This document shows positions 63,476 to 64,000 of a stretch of DNA of 64,000 bases, one piece after another. The translations under genes were made by a program, and so were the position numbers. The stretch covers positions 7,961 to 71,960 of the forward strand of contig CALBQR010000002.1 in NCBI GenBank assembly GCA_937899895.1. Direction: 5' to 3'. How positions within the stretch are numbered: the first letter of the stretch is position 1; each line of letters opens with the position of its first letter. Source of the stretch: an uncultured Alistipes sp. Its GTDB lineage: Bacteria; Bacteroidota; Bacteroidia; Bacteroidales; Rikenellaceae. The notes under the pieces were generated by a model, which was not told where the DNA came from, did no database searches, and was given only the letters and a program-made list of their open reading frames with translations.

Positions 63476-64000
63476 AAAACAATAAAATATGTAGATAAAA
63501 CTATTCTAAACAAAGTTTCATTTACAATAAATGAAACAGATAAAATAGGAGTAGTCGGAATTAATGGTACAGGTAAAAGTACATTACTTAAAGCTATAAT
63601 GGATAAGGTAGCTCTTGATGATGGAATAATATATAAAAAAAGTGGATTAAAAATATCATATCTTCCTCAAGAACCATCATTTAATGAAGAAAATACAATC
63701 TTAGATGAAGCAATCCTTTTATCAAAAGTAGAAAACGATTTTGAAGCAAAATCAATGTTATCAAAACTTGGACTTGATTCTTTTGATAAAAAAATAAAAT
63801 ATTTATCAGGAGGAGAAAAAAGAAGATTATCGCTTGCAATAACACTTCTTACTCCTTGTGAATTACTAATGCTAGATGAACCAACAAACCATTTAGATAT
63901 ATGGATGATCAACTGGCTTGAAAAACTATTAATCAAATGGAATAAAGCATTACTATTAGTAACTCATGATAGATACTTCTTAGAACGAATTACCAATAAA
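63467..64000 (+). CDS. ABC-F ATPase, first domain, truncated at both ends
   Basis: An open frame of 178 codons to the window edge: GVVGINGTGKST (P-loop, about 29-39), YLPQEP (Q-loop, 65-70), LSGGEKRRLSLA (113-124), LMLDEPTNHLD (134-144) and VTHDRYFL (165-172). The DEPTNHLD and THDRYFL forms mark ABC-F proteins, which act on ribosomes (translation factors or antibiotic protection). Only 44 residues separate Q-loop and signature, so the arm subdomain is unusually short. There is no ATG; the first residues and any leader are missing at the junction. Codon use points to an AT-rich Firmicutes/Mollicutes-like source. Confidence 0.88.
   Translation, partial: MDYKTIKYVDKTILNKVSFTINETDKIGVVGINGTGKSTLLKAIMDKVALDDGIIYKKSGLKISYLPQEPSFNEENTILDEAILLSKVENDFEAKSMLSKLGLDSFDKKIKYLSGGEKRRLSLAITLLTPCELLMLDEPTNHLDIWMINWLEKLLIKWNKALLLVTHDRYFLERITNK

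Noticed and set aside
1..64000. CRISPR arrays, insertion sequences, prophage, toxin-antitoxin pairs and classical defence genes
   Set aside because: I looked for repeat-spacer patterns, transposase and integrase motifs, and small paired genes and saw none.

Overview
The window reads as one continuous stretch of a Bacteroidales chromosome, most like Alistipes/Rikenellaceae, of about 50% GC, up to about position 63,464. The last ~535 bases are of a different, very AT-rich origin. The Bacteroidales call rests on content and signals: a complete Na+-pumping NADH:quinone reductase (NQR) operon, DUF349 and DUF5606 proteins, a BT_3928-type DoxX/MauE protein, a eukaryote-like branching enzyme, pyrophosphate-dependent phosphofructokinase, SDR-type threonine dehydrogenase, a NamZ muramidase, almost no Shine-Dalgarno sequences, and many promoters of the Bacteroidetes form TTG-N19/20-TAnnTTTG. 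No phage, integrase, transposase, CRISPR array or rRNA was found; there is one tRNA (Gln, TTG).

Layout. 1-4,751 (minus): an operon trkA - GH3-like ligase - deoxynucleoside kinase - RsmF-type rRNA methyltransferase (cut by the window edge). 4,787-8,890: two small Bacteroidetes genes, a tandem pair of secreted MORN-repeat proteins, and argS. 9,097-15,732: glycan and peptidoglycan salvage. It holds a GH9 glycosidase broken from its polysaccharide-deacetylase half by an A9 homopolymer, a NamZ-type exo-muramidase, a NagX/HGSNAT-like membrane acetyltransferase and an AmiE-like serine hydrolase. 16,040-20,451: a TlpA-type thioredoxin lipoprotein and an acetate kinase - phosphotransbutyrylase - butyrate kinase operon. 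20,856-31,026: DUF349 protein, pyrG, yidC, tmk, BT_3928-type protein, glnS and an outer-membrane-like protein. 31,095-44,138: threonine dehydrogenase, DUF2752 and PH-domain proteins, bacterioferritin, glycosyltransferase, TSCPD protein, tRNA-Gln, glgB, POT transporter, PPi-PFK, BACON-like lipoprotein, prs, engB and an M19 dipeptidase.

44,206-47,228 (minus) is the most system-like accessory locus: an ABC exporter, an HPr-kinase/PEPCK-like kinase and a short Ser-His S26-type peptidase, packed with 4-base gaps. The set resembles the export/maturation part of a modified-peptide pathway, with no precursor visible. 47,293-54,224 holds divergent AddA- and AddB-like recombination subunits around a head-GIN (DUF2807) protein. 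54,305-60,136 is nqrABCDEF. 60,339-63,464 holds a TatD-like hydrolase, TcdA and an esterase/propeller protein. From about 63,465 the DNA encodes the first domain of an AT-rich, Firmicutes/Mollicutes-like ABC-F ATPase with no start codon of its own, so a chimeric contig end is the simplest explanation.

Other points worth checking: the GH9/deacetylase frameshift; a G8 tract inside the promoter spacer of a lipoprotein gene; a 19-bp palindrome just after the DUF349 promoter; a repeated terminator cassette; and a compound hairpin at 15,831-15,881.
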